DNA from: Hysterium pulicare CBS 123377
Lineage: Eukaryota; Ascomycota; Dothideomycetes; Hysteriales; Hysteriaceae
Reading direction: 5' to 3'
DNA length: 33,343 nt
Assembly (NCBI GenBank): GCA_000467715.1
Contig: AJFK01000371.1
Coordinates: 1-33,343 of the forward strand
Below, in pieces: positions 19,660-29,509 of the stretch. The stretch's first letter is position 1, and each line of letters starts with the position of its first letter. Position numbers and translations under genes: made by a program. The notes beneath the pieces were generated by a model. That model worked only from the letters and a program-made list of their open reading frames with translations. It did not search any database and had not been told where the DNA came from.

Positions 19660-20853
19660 AGTTTTAGAGAACTGACCTAGACTACGATGCAAATAGCTTT
19701 AGGGGGTTTGGTGCGTTCGTACATAGAATAATAGAATGCTACGTTGATTAGCAAATACTTAAATCAGTCATACGTAAATGATACTTCTTTGGGGCCGCAC
19801 TTGTGAAAGTTAAATCTCGATTACTTACAAGTCCATCGCGCGGCAGCGTAAGGACGTTGGAGATCTTATTGGGGGGATGGCTATTAAAGCTAGTAGCGAA
19901 AGACCTGCTCCTTGAACGCTTCGGAGTTGATGATTGCGATCGGCGTAGTAGTCTGACATGGATCCGATCACTTATTTCCTGGATTCGAAATTGAGGAGGG
20001 GTTACCGGAACTTGGAAGAGGATCAGATTTGATATTTGAAGTAAAAAAGTCATTTTGTTAGCACGCATGCGGAAGTGCGGAGTTATTGAATACTAATTTT
20101 GAGACAGAAGCGGATTTCATCTACTACGTATTCCGACTCCCGACGCTATCATGTCAATCTTCCGAGCCGCGAGATATATGGAGGTACTTATTGGAGCAGG
20201 AGTAATCTACCCCTTACTTGTGAAAGCAGAGAGGACCCATCTAACATGCGATGCCACTCGGGAAAGGAAATCGGAGATATAACTCCAGGGACTATAATAC
20301 GAATCCAACGCGTAAGAATCTTCCATACGTACCAATCAGCTTATTTCACTCAAGATCCACCTTATTTTACTACTTCAAGTCTTTCTCTCTTCTGAGTGAT
20401 GGTTTTAAGCAACTCAAACTAATTGGCGTGGATCGATTATATAGCATCACTAGATAGCGCCTCCTGAGGGAACTAAGAGCTCATACATTCGGCTCTTCAT
20501 TCCTTTTTATCTTATGGACAGTGAACTTCTTATTCATGAATCTTTTCGAGACCCAAGATCACCGAAACACGTCCAAAGCAAGGCGCCAATAGTAGGGAGC
20601 TCCTCTGAAATTATGACGAAAACTTCACAATGTCGTTGTTGTTCACATCGAAAACATGAATCTATGTGAGTCTTTTCATGACAAAGGAATTTCACAATGA
20701 TACTGCCCAGGAACACTAGGATTATATTTATAATCTTGTTTCTCTCATCGTCTTCTTTTAGAACCAGGACAACCAATTCTACTCTATCAATCATCTATTT
20801 TACGCCGAAAAAAGAATCAACACCAAAAAAATCACTTCAGCGTCGCTATCAGC
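19660..20853. other. Long intergenic region (1.2 kb)
   Basis: No gene or RING remnant is supported. Short frames on both strands lack domain resemblance. The last 130 bp contain a TATA-like element and an A/C-rich leader for the next gene. Confidence 0.55.
20722..20733 (+). promoter_or_regulatory. TATA-like element of RING gene at 20854
   Basis: The sequence ttatatttataa lies about 130 bp upstream of the ATG at 20854. The spacing agrees with those of the genes at 2990 and 17767. Confidence 0.38.
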
Positions 20854-21804
20854 ATGTCTCCAAACGTTTCTTCGCTTCTATCCCAAGACGACTTCCTTTC
20901 GAACCTCATCCCACTTACATCGCAACCCCAGTCAGAACCAGTCGAATGCTCAATCTGCCAAGAGACTTGCACCATTGAAAAGGGTGCCGACGAGGTAGTG
21001 CAGCTAAGTTGCAAACATCTCTACCACTACACGTGCATTCTCGCATGGTTCACAGGCTACGACCAACAACGAGGCACCTGCCCGAATTGTCGCAAAGCAC
21101 TTTTCATCCCAAACAAGCTGACCGCAGCTCAGATCGCGAGGATGACGCCAGCTGCGCCGCCACAATCGGCTAATTTGACTGGAGCAGATTACTTCGAGTC
21201 CGAGATGCTCTCGCTTCAGAATCTCGTCCGCGCTGGTGTGGTTCGAGAGTTCGAACGTGCAGAGATAGCCGCTCGAGCGCCACCGAACTTGGTCCGCCAG
21301 GGGCCTCCTGATTGGCTTGCTCTAATGCGTGAGTGCATGGATAGTTTTCATGAGATGGGTTTGCCCCGATCTAGGTCACTCCCAAATAACGCCGCACTAC
21401 TGGAGTACGTATTTGCGAGTTGCATGCGGCGAAATGTCGAAGCAGCATATCCCGAATCGATTGATTCCCCTGAACATCGTGCGCTGGTGGAGTATGTGTT
21501 CAATGCTGAGACCCGATTTCTCGAGCAAGAAGGAACGATGAGAAATTGGGATGGCTCTAGGCGAGATGACGATGCTTCAGAGGGCGTGATGAATGATTGG
21601 GAGAATGTTCTCGTTTTTGTCTATGAGTGGGACCACGATCGACGAGTCCTGCGAGATCGCCGAGGAAATTATGATCACGTGCATACGGAGGGACAGTATA
21701 ATCTCACTTTCCGTCCGTCTATTAGGCGGGCTTGGCTCAGGAGGTTGAGGGAAGTTGTATTTCGGAGACATCCCGATCAGTCGACTGGTCATATTATTGA
21801 TTAG
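20854..21804 (+). CDS. RING-H2 protein with GMPQSRYLP-type domain (array member)
   Basis: 316 residues, single exon, beginning MSPNVSSLLSQDDFLSNL. RING ligands are C32, C35, C53, H55, H58, C61, C76 and C79, with linker WFTGYDQQRGTC and post-RING LFIPNKLTAAQIAR. The C-terminal domain (about 113-262) contains GLPRSRSLP (169-177), a hydrophobic helix with RR-x-VEAAYPE, an LVEYVF helix and an NDWE motif. The same order is seen in the protein at 22263. The domain matches nothing I recognise. The last 50 residues are arginine-rich. The combination of RING and a conserved partner domain suggests substrate or partner binding by the C-terminal part. Confidence 0.88.
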   Translation: MSPNVSSLLSQDDFLSNLIPLTSQPQSEPVECSICQETCTIEKGADEVVQLSCKHLYHYTCILAWFTGYDQQRGTCPNCRKALFIPNKLTAAQIARMTPAAPPQSANLTGADYFESEMLSLQNLVRAGVVREFERAEIAARAPPNLVRQGPPDWLALMRECMDSFHEMGLPRSRSLPNNAALLEYVFASCMRRNVEAAYPESIDSPEHRALVEYVFNAETRFLEQEGTMRNWDGSRRDDDASEGVMNDWENVLVFVYEWDHDRRVLRDRRGNYDHVHTEGQYNLTFRPSIRRAWLRRLREVVFRRHPDQSTGHIID

Positions 21805-22262
21805 ATTTCTACTGGAACAGGCTCAATATTAAAATATTTTACGCTACTTAGATAGTGGGTAGTCCAGTAGACTATAATCAGCCCGATCGTCTCGATCGGA
21901 GGGTTTCTTGTTATAAGACTCGATTTCATCTGTGAAACGAAAGTGATGCTGACATACATTAAAACTAAAATGGATCGCATAAGTTACAAGGGAATGAAAG
22001 CTTCCGTAATCGCGTTTCCCCCCTTTTCACACTGGAGTCACGCTAATCTATACTTTCATAAACACAACTTAGTTCGGACATTCCTGCCACATATTCTAAG
22101 TTTACATATGAATTCACTTTATCGAACGTTTTTTTAGCATTTCATTCCAAATAGTTTATCTGCTAATCAAGTCGGCTGTAGCCAATTTTGCACCAAACGG
22201 GGGTGGTTCCTCTACCGGGGCAAACGCGAACTCTTATCTTTCCATGTTAAATCTACTGAAGA
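21805..22262. other. Convergent intergenic region
   Basis: 458 bp between the 3' ends of two RING genes pointing at each other. No gene is seen. Short AT-rich stretches are compatible with 3' processing signals on both strands. Confidence 0.55.
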
Positions 22263-23387
22263 TCAACGTCCACGATTCCTGGCAAGGCGTCTACGTTGGA
22301 AGATTGTGCGTAATTGAGCAAGTAAGGGAATGTGTGGACGTGACCCTCGAGGCTGCGCTGGTACTAGGCGGCGTTCAAAGTTCGTGACGTATTGCCCTAC
22401 CTCATACCCACGCACTGGCTGGGCGTTGCGATGGCTAGGGCTTACTGAAGCGTTGTTCATGCCAAAGGGTTGGTTGTCACGATCATCAAGTTGTTCAGGA
22501 CTACCATTATCGGGCTGAGGTGATGTATCCGGTGACTGCCAATTAGGATCTTGCCGCGTCGCTATGGCATCTTCCCAATAAGACGCTACTCTAATAGAAA
22601 CATCCCAATCATTGGGCGTACTAGAGTAATCATCATGGTAAGTACCGTCCCGGTTTATGAAAGAAGGCTCCACTACTGTCCAAAAATGCCGAATGGCCTC
22701 ATTATGGTACGCTACCAGTTCATGGTATACTGGAGTGTTGATCCACTCGCGATACTCGAATACCATTAACCACCGCATATAAGTTGTGAACATATAGTTG
22801 AGCATACCCCAACTGTTAGGTAGATACCGAGACTGCGGCATACCCACTCCTACAAATGCTGCCATTGCTGACCAAATCAAGGTATCCCAATGACAATATG
22901 AGTTCACGCCGCGATCTGTGAGCTGTCGATTTTGAAACGCTAGAGCTTGACGGCCCAGGACGCGAATCATTTCAATCTCACTATGGATAGCATCCTCTTC
23001 AGTGTCGACGCGAAAGCCTCCATAATCTAGTATCGGGTGAGGAAGAGGGTTGTGGGGGCGATCCATCCAGTTCTGAGCCTCTGTTATTTGGTCTTGGGTC
23101 AGTGGGTTCGCTACGAAAAGTATCTGACGACAGTTCGGGCAGCGATCTCGGTTCTGATGGGTGCCGGTGAACCACGACATGATGCAACCGCGATGGAAGA
23201 GATGGCCGCAGGTTTGAATGCCAGCAACGCCCTCATCAGGCAAACATGGCTCCTGACAGATTGTGCAGTCTGCTTCTTGCTGTGACAGCGTGACCGAGGA
23301 GCTGCCGGTACATTCCATTATGCCTGTGCTAATGAATGTGTCTTGATTAGGGAGCGACTGCGTTTGTGTGGAGACTTCGGAGTCCAT
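22263..23387 (-). CDS. RING-H2 protein with GMPQSRYLP domain (array member)
   Basis: 374 residues, single exon. The N-terminal motif is LPNQDTFISTGI (12-23). RING ligands are C41, C44, C60, H62, H65, C68, C83 and C86, with linker WFTGTHQNRDRC and post-RING LFVANPLTQDQITEA. The C-terminal domain (about 127-280) starts RVDTEED, carries GMPQSRYLP (182-190), a tryptophan- and tyrosine-rich helical part, and an NDWD motif (259-262). It is clearly homologous to the domain in the genes at 18748 and 20854. The tail is disordered and basic. It is the only member of this subgroup on the minus strand, so an inversion is implied. Confidence 0.88.
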   Translation of the reverse strand: MDSEVSTQTQSLPNQDTFISTGIMECTGSSSVTLSQQEADCTICQEPCLPDEGVAGIQTCGHLFHRGCIMSWFTGTHQNRDRCPNCRQILFVANPLTQDQITEAQNWMDRPHNPLPHPILDYGGFRVDTEEDAIHSEIEMIRVLGRQALAFQNRQLTDRGVNSYCHWDTLIWSAMAAFVGVGMPQSRYLPNSWGMLNYMFTTYMRWLMVFEYREWINTPVYHELVAYHNEAIRHFWTVVEPSFINRDGTYHDDYSSTPNDWDVSIRVASYWEDAIATRQDPNWQSPDTSPQPDNGSPEQLDDRDNQPFGMNNASVSPSHRNAQPVRGYEVGQYVTNFERRLVPAQPRGSRPHIPLLAQLRTIFQRRRLARNRGR

Positions 23388-24131
23388 GTTGTGGCTTAGG
23401 AACAGTAAGTGGCAGTCGAATTCAGGGACGGTTGGGCTTTTGAAAGTGCTGAATTAACAATGCTGGATGCGGGTCTGCATTCGAGGAAGATGTGGTCCAT
23501 CGTGGATTAAATGAGCAATAGAAGCTATTGAATCGATGAAAAGGCCTTTGATTCATTAGACGAATATGTGAACATAAAGCTCGCCAGACCGTTCGAAGAT
23601 GAATCAATTCATCATTGTTAGTTGTGAATTGGTAGCAATCATCTAGCCCATGGACTCTTCACAATGTCTCTCATAAAGTTCCCGTTCTAACCAGATGAGT
23701 AAGGAACAATGCGGAAACGGTGTTGTTGGCCTATCACTAATTACGGAAGCCGAAGTTCCAGAAAGTAGGGAAGGGCTCATAATAAGCTCACGTCCAGCTT
23801 CAGAAGTTTGTTTGGAAGGCTCGTGGTTCAACTGCTCGACCACTTGCAAGTCACTTTCGCAGTTACGGCTCTATTGAGCGCGATAGAAAGATTTGCCGAG
23901 AACGGATGCCCAGGTTCGCTGTCGTAAGGATGTATCTTGTTGGGATCTCGTCGGGAGCAGTTTAAGCTATTTCTCTAGATCTTTTTGACTTGCTTGGGGA
24001 GGAACCCGTGCCTCTTCCGAGGCCAGCTGTCTCAACCCTTGAAGTTGAAGCTTGCTCCAACCCCCGAGTATATTTAGTTGCCGATAGCTCTCCCACCATG
24101 GAAGGTGCTAGGGGATTAAGGTGCTAGGGGA
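23388..24131. other. Intergenic region at the end of the main array
   Basis: It holds the promoter of the minus-strand RING gene starting at 23387. Beyond that I see no supported gene. It marks the change from the dense RING array to gene-poor sequence. Confidence 0.5.
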
Positions 24132-24133
24132 TT
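24102..24133. repeat. Perfect 16-bp direct duplication
   Basis: The unit aaggtgctaggggatt occurs twice without a gap, at the 3' edge of a hypothetical minus-strand frame. It is a small tandem duplication. Confidence 0.85.
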
Positions 24134-24617
24134 AAAGTACTTGATTGGTCCCGTTGTAGGCTTGAATCGACTGGGCTACCAAAACACCTGCGCCCGTAGA
24201 AGCAAGAGCAGGACGAATGTTGTCTCCCTGCATTCCAATAGCATGGAAAGAAGATCGTGATGGGCGGAAGATGATCGACTGCCGGAGATCATTTTGCGGA
24301 AACTGCACTCTAGCACTGATGGATGTAATAGGTGCCAGGTGTGTGCGTTGTGTTGGCCTTGTTGCGGAGGTATGGTGCAGTTCAGAATCCGGCGGCCAAA
24401 TAGCGGTAGTCTGACCAATTCCAACCTCATCTCCATGCAATACCAAACTTCCAAGCTGTCTTTGACGAATACCTACGATATCTCTTCTCAGAGTCTCTTC
24501 CATTGTATGTAGTAGATGCGCTGCTTGCTGTATGGATGTCTGAGGAAGAGAAACTGTTACTTCATGTGAGAGCGGAAGGCCGAACCGGTTCCGGGGACCT
24601 CTCTCCGGGAGCCCCAT
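24132..24617 (-). CDS. Hypothetical protein
   Basis: A 161-codon frame with its own ATG (MGLPERGPRN). It contains an amphipathic stretch (about residues 30-55) and otherwise no domain, membrane segment or motif that I recognise. It could be an exon, a small gene or a chance frame. It lies downstream of the AT-hook fragment on the same strand. No homologue is visible elsewhere in the window. Confidence 0.28.
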   Translation of the reverse strand: MGLPERGPRNRFGLPLSHEVTVSLPQTSIQQAAHLLHTMEETLRRDIVGIRQRQLGSLVLHGDEVGIGQTTAIWPPDSELHHTSATRPTQRTHLAPITSISARVQFPQNDLRQSIIFRPSRSSFHAIGMQGDNIRPALASTGAGVLVAQSIQAYNGTNQVL

Positions 24618-24899
24618 TCTCGGAGTCGCCCAGATGTCCGTCGGCGAGCCTGAAAAGAGTCTGGTTCTTGTGGTTGTGACTCAGTAGATGTTGCGCTCAC
24701 CTATATAATCCCTTGCAGCCATTGTGCCGTTTGCAGGTTCGCGAATGATAGCATGCGGTCACTTTAATCCGCCGAGAATCTTGTGCCGAAATCCTCCCTC
24801 ACTTCTATACCATCCTTTCTACAGTAAGTAGTCAAATCAACCAGCAAAACTTATATGATAACCTCTTCATTGCACACTCCCAAGTATATACTAGAACCC

Positions 24900-25244
24900 C
24901 TACAATCCGAAGAAGTTGTAAAACTCTGCATCGCTGACGTTTTGGCCCACCGTTGTCACCACGGGCATCCCTCCACGCTTCCTAGGGCGTCCCGGCTTCC
25001 TCTTCACCACTGGCCTTCCTTTGCGCTTCCGACCACCTCGATCGCCTCCAAGCTCCGTTATATGGGTGTTTTTGGGGGCAAAGTCTTCTTCGCTATGTTC
25101 TGAAGGGCCTCTGATAATATTCGTGGATTGGTGTGAAGTCAGGGTCGGCAGTAGTCGATTCTGGAAGCCTGGAAGCGGCCGTCGGCTTGGTGGGCGCGAC
25201 GTTGACGGCGACACTTGAAGTTTGCGCCGAAGAGACTCTTCGCG
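24900..25244 (-). pseudogene. AT-hook protein fragment
   Basis: The frame is open from just after a TGA at 25245-25247 to a stop at 24900, but has no ATG near its start. It is therefore either a 3' exon or a broken gene. Near the C-terminus it has two GRP cores in a basic setting (KRKGRP and KRKPGRPRKRGG), the classical AT-hook that binds the minor groove of AT-rich DNA. The N-terminal part is rich in Ser, Pro and Arg. I found no convincing acceptor site at its 5' end. Chromatin or transcription-factor function is inferred from the AT-hook only. Confidence 0.4.
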
Positions 25245-26119
25245 TCAGCTTGATTCTACAAAGTTTGGACTCTCTGTAGCTGGAGTAGCCTTACGTAGTG
25301 TCAATTCGACGCCTCATTTCCCAACACAGATTTGTCCTCAAACTCTTCAGACGTGCCGCTAGGAACCATTGCGCCGTCAAGCCCGGAATACCTGATCTAG
25401 GTTAGTATCGACGCTGGCGCCCACCTCAATTCACTTCATGCCATGCTTCACCCCCATTCTTGTCGTCCACCTCGTCTCACATCCGCCTCCCCCGGGTCGA
25501 TATACGACGACACGGTGACGAGGCGTCGAATACTTTTTCCAATGCCAGAAGTTAGCCATAAGACGATCATATTTTCTCGTGTAGGTTCGGGTCGTTCTGG
25601 GGACAACCTCACGTCTGTCTAGCCTATAGCGAGGCTGCTTTCATTCATCAGTGACACCCCAGAACGAGATATTTGGAAAGGCGACCCGGCAACAGCACCT
25701 TTATGCTCGCAATTGATGACCGTGCCCATTTTGGAGGCGCGGAAGACACGGGGAATGGGCCGTTGCCAAAGAGGCCGTCGTCGACGTGCCGCCATTGGCA
25801 TTTGTGGTAATCTCGCTCAGCTGGTAATAATCAACCGTTATCGAACAATCTTTCGGAATGCTTCGTATTCCCGTCAGGAAATGACTGCTGATCGTAGAAA
25901 CGAGGTTTAGAATCCATACCTTGAGGTTGTTACCAACTCATACAACATCCACATCTACCATACCCCCACGCCGATGCCGGTGCCCGAATCAATACCCAGG
26001 TCCACAACACACGCCTTCAACGTCCGTATCTAGATATGGGATCGAGATGCTGGCCCATGTGTGCATCGAGGGGGAGAGCGGGAGAAGGATTTGCAGCGTC
26101 AAAGCGAGCAGTCCCTCCT
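25245..26119. other. Gene-poor region
   Basis: Only short, overlapping frames on both strands. A minus-strand frame crossing 25100-25260 also looks somewhat protein-like, which may indicate upstream exons of the AT-hook fragment or decay. Nothing firm can be assigned. Confidence 0.45.
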
Positions 26120-27660
26120 GTGTACGTCGAGACGCACGTTCATGAGATGATCTTCGTTGTGGCGTCTTGGAATGATCCAAGTCACCCCTGAAGATGATGG
26201 AAATGACGCCCGCCTCGAATTGATCGGTATAGGGTGAGGCTGGGGCGTCTCTCGCGGGTCAAGTCTCTGACTCCATGACCACTGGACAGCCCCTTCAGCG
26301 ATGCAGAGTATGCCTGCGAGAACTAGAATGACAAAGCTGACGGTCCCATCTCAGACGGAAGTGAGGACACAAAGGCCTACGTCCGTCCGGGAGATTCCCG
26401 AAAAGTATTTCCATGAAAGGCTCGTTACAAAGCCAGCGCAATCATCAACAACTTCCTGGTGTGCCGAAGCACAAACCGCGATTGAACCAAAACAGTTGAA
26501 TGCCTGCATAAAATATTGCACAGTAGCTTGCGAGGGATAGTAAGACACTTGCATCCACGTCGAAGTGTTGAACCATCCTTATTTCCGCTGAGACTGTGAT
26601 GGAATCAAGAGATGACCAAGCTCCACGAGAAGGGATATCGTTGCCAATACAGGAAGGTATGGGGAAAAGGTGGCACGCGTGTCTGGGATAATTTGATGTA
26701 TAGTCGGTCGACCTCGCAAGGGAAGCTTGAGCAAAGCGACGGATGTGTCTGTGTACCGGCTGCCTCCAATCAAACGCACTGCCTTGTATAGAGGTAGCTA
26801 GTGAACGATGGGCTTGCCGTATATGATGACCACTAGAGGCCAAGTGAAGGAAGGGAAGAAGACCGTAGAGCGCAAGATGGCTCGTCGCCACCATTGAGAT
26901 GTGTGCAACCCGCATGAAGTTCGCATGCCAGAAGGTCATTCCATGAATACGAGTCTGGACGACTCATTTCATCCTTCTTGAGCGAAATCAAAATGTGGCC
27001 ACTCAAGTGGAGATAGAATGGGACAGATACACATAGGTGGAGAGCCTGATGTGTCCAAGGGAGAAATGTGTCTGCTGTCGGATACTGGAATATGAAGGGA
27101 AGGCATCCAGACCAGCGCTGCTGACATAGACTTGAGAGATGGCCATGGCTCGAGCGGGTACGCAACGGAACTCCGCCTCAGTACGATGGATGTGTGATGT
27201 ATCCATGAGTGGCGTTTATCCACGGGCAACTCGGAAATGCCATACCATCGCGCTGTTCAGAAGGCAGAGCTGGACGAAGCCATCGGTTCAGGCTTGAACG
27301 ATCTGTTTATTGAGAGGGCTAGAGGGCAAGAGTCAGCGAACTTGAATGGTCATCAGATAAAGACGTGAGCCTGCATACCAGAAGCCATTCGTTCGATAGT
27401 TTGTTGAAAAGCCGCGGCCATATTCGCCATGTGCTTGCAATCAGGGCCGTGTTCGGGAAACCAGGGAGTCGATCTGATTATGGAGAATGCGTGAAGACGC
27501 AGTGCTCGTATGTTGCATTGAGACCCGAAAGCGAGGAGAGGTCAATGAGCGTAAACAAGAGCTGCTGCTCTGGTAATTAGCATTGCGAAGCAAAAGCGAT
27601 TTGCCTGCAGCGTCTGTGGAAAGTTGTCTGATGTCGCCAGTCACGTCATGGAGAACTAGT
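26120..27660 (-). pseudogene. Remnants of a decayed multi-exon gene, probably membrane protein
   Basis: Protein-like segments follow one another on the minus strand in different frames. One ends FQQTIERMASG at a good donor (27378). A 76-nt intron (27303-27378, GTATGC..AAACAG) then joins in phase to a segment containing FPSCPWINATHGYITHPSY. That is cut by a TGA at 27178-27180, after which the same frame continues with hydrophobic stretches to 26833. Near 26340-26260 another frame holds a likely membrane helix (FVILVLAGILCIAEGAV). Frame changes and the stop argue for a pseudogene, though missed introns could explain part of this. I do not recognise the family. Confidence 0.35.
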
Positions 27661-27869
27661 TGTGAGACGACGGGAGTCGAGCCGTAAGACTCATTTCGAG
27701 ATTGTTTTCGCTCATTGTTATATAGACGACTGGTCGTATGGCTTGCTCTTCACAAAGCTATCTTTGGAGAGGCAGATCAAGTTGTGAACTGAGTGTTGCT
27801 TGTCGCTTTTTGGTGGACGAGTCGCGCAGAAGTGCTGATGACGGCCAAGATTACTTCTCTGAGTATGCC

Positions 27870-28245
27870 GTGAAGCGAAATCAAGTTACTCAACTGCTAC
27901 CATGAAGACTGAAGCGAAGCCAGGCTGCTCAAGGGACTCAAGTGCCGTAATGAAGGCTCGGAGCCAGATGCTCGAGTGCTATCATCAAGACTGAAGTGAA
28001 GCGAGGTGCTGGAATGCTGAAGTAAAATAAGGTGCTTAGTTGCTGAAGCAACGCGCGGTACTCGGGTTGTCATAAGTGCTGAAGCGAAGTTCGAATGCTC
28101 GAGAGCCATAATGAAGAGAAGTTTAGTACTCGAGTGCCGTCATAAGTGCTGAAGCAAAGCCCGGGTGCTCGAGTCTGTCAGGAAGCAAAGCCCAGGTGCT
28201 CGATTGCTGTCATGAAGCGAAGCCAGATTGTCCGAGTGCTCATGG
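27870..28245. repeat. Degenerate tandem array built on a gaagcgaagccngg motif
   Basis: Roughly ten diverged copies of a unit containing gaagcRaagcc, then ggtgctcgag, then tgccgtcat. They are spaced irregularly at about 30-45 bp. The clearest cores are at 27912, 28081, 28151, 28183 and 28214. Many differences between copies are transitions, compatible with repeat-induced point mutation or age. No coding frame runs through it. Confidence 0.65.
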
Positions 28246-28455
28246 AAAGCGGAGACTTGGGAGACCCGTTAGCCTACGGCTTCTGGAGGGAGGTAGCTGT
28301 CATCGACTTACACATTCGAGCCCACGGCCGAACCGAACGGGGTAAGAAAGTCGCAAAATGTATTTTGCATTTTTTTTCCCTTCCGCCCCCACCACCACCC
28401 AACCTCCGGCAGGCCCGTTAGGGTACCGGCATTGTCACCAGGGATCGCAACCCTC

Positions 28456-28776
28456 TTAAGACGCTTGTTGTCGCCCGTATTCCGGTGCCGGTAAAGAGGC
28501 GTCCCCACCCCATCGTGCTGGAGCGGGACCGGAATCGGGTATTGACTCTTCTAGGTCCGTTAGGCGCCGTCCGCTGTATAGTTTGAGAATGTACAGCGTG
28601 ATGTGGTAGGCCGCGAAAATGGCCACCGAACCACCAATCTTGCCGAGTACGGAGAACTCGCTGTTGAGCATGCAAGAGACAGCGACGGAGCCGCAGAAAA
28701 GTGTAAACGTCTTTTCGAGGAGGTCCGGTTGGACCAAGCCCCGTAGATGAACTCGTAAGAATGTGTATATCGTCAT
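28456..28776 (-). CDS. Small putative membrane protein
   Basis: From the ATG at 28776 the product has 106 residues (MTIYTFLRVHLRG...). Two hydrophobic segments (about residues 23-35 and 45-62) suggest two membrane helices, followed by a charged C-terminus. The helix-turn-helix spacing and the LKLYSGRRL end loosely resemble the last two helices of the membrane protein at 29510-30139 on the other strand, which may indicate an old paralogue. No named family is recognised, and the gene sits among repeats, so it may be a fragment. Confidence 0.35.
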   Translation of the reverse strand: MTIYTFLRVHLRGLVQPDLLEKTFTLFCGSVAVSCMLNSEFSVLGKIGGSVAIFAAYHITLYILKLYSGRRLTDLEESIPDSGPAPARWGGDASLPAPEYGRQQAS

Positions 28777-28910
28777 TAGATGCGAGTCGGAACTGTTGCG
28801 ATATGGTAAGGAGAGAGAAAGGGGGCCGGGGGGCGGCGCCCATTTGACTTCAGAGCTGCTATCATCGTGACTTCTTTGTAAAAGCAATCAAACGCAAAGA
28901 TTGACGTCTA

Positions 28911-29100
28911 GAGAAGCCGCTGTGGAACTGAGTTGGCAGCCGCAACGAACACTTGAAAGGAACTAAGGTCCCGAAGCGAAGGAGTGAACGTGAGGAAAAA
29001 CGTTGAGAGAAGCCGCTGTAGAACTGAGTTGGTAGCCGCAACGAACACTTGAAAGGAACTGACTGCGCAAAGCAAAGGATCGAACGTGAAGCGAGGACAT
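28911..29100. repeat. Tandem duplication of a 96-bp unit
   Basis: Two copies start gagaagccgctgt at 28911 and 29007. The first 54 bp differ only by two transitions; the rest is more diverged. Motifs resembling the gaagcgaag core of the array at 27870 recur in both copies, so the two repeats may be related. Confidence 0.85.
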
Positions 29101-29169
29101 CGAAACATGTCTAACCGCATCACCAAAGAGGCAAGAGTGCATCATGGTAGACTTGTGTTACGCCTCGAA

Positions 29170-29324
29170 CATTTCAACTTTGCTCGAAAGCGATTGTCGT
29201 CAACGGTGACGATAGCGTACCATAACGAGGACTTAACGCGAAATCAAAGTAGAAAGGCTGCATCATTCAATGAAATCAACCATACATGAGAGCGTTGATA
29301 TACCTAATCACCGCTTACGCGTGG
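29170..29324. repeat. Dispersed repeat, copy A
   Basis: This segment aligns in order with 31782-31944. Shared blocks are ttgtcgtcaac, atagcgtacca, aacgc-aaa-tcaaag, catcattcaat, gagagc and a perfect 20-bp end block finishing cgcttacgcgtgg (29305-29324). Small insertions and deletions separate the blocks. It is not coding. Copy B lies inside an insertion that splits a RING gene, so this is a candidate non-autonomous mobile element family. Confidence 0.7.
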
Positions 29325-29348
29325 CTGTGTAGTACCTTGAAGATACGT

Positions 29349-29405
29349 TAGCGCTAAGCCCGGCTGGGCATAGTCTGTGAAGTGGTAGTACCCAGGTTCG
29401 AATGC
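29349..29405 (+). other. tRNA-like A-box/B-box pair, possible SINE or tRNA remnant
   Basis: tagcgctaagcccgg (29349) resembles a pol III A box. ggttcgaatgc (29395-29405) resembles the B box GGTTCGANTCC, with mismatches at the end. The spacing of about 45 bp suits a tRNA-derived promoter. I could not fold a proper tRNA cloverleaf. It directly follows dispersed repeat copy A. Confidence 0.22.
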
Positions 29406-29509
29406 GCACTCATGCAGGTGGTACATGGAAGAATCTCATACTTATACCTCCTCTTCTTTCCTTTCTCACGATACCCCGTCCAATACTCCACTCGCACTAC
29501 CGCAACCCA

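Noticed and set aside
19660-20853. Possible missing RING member in the 1.2-kb gap
   Set aside because: No CxxC...CxHxxHxxC pattern or N-terminal motif was found in the frames inspected on either strand.
26445-26939. 164-codon minus frame as a separate gene
   Set aside because: It has weak composition and overlaps other protein-like segments in different frames, so I treat it as part of a decayed locus.
27870-28245. CRISPR-like array
   Set aside because: Repeat units are diverged, spacing is irregular, there are no unique spacers of constant length, and the organism is a fungus.
29349-29405. A genuine tRNA gene
   Set aside because: The B-box-like sequence has end mismatches, and I could not form acceptor, anticodon and T arms; only a weak tRNA-like call is kept.
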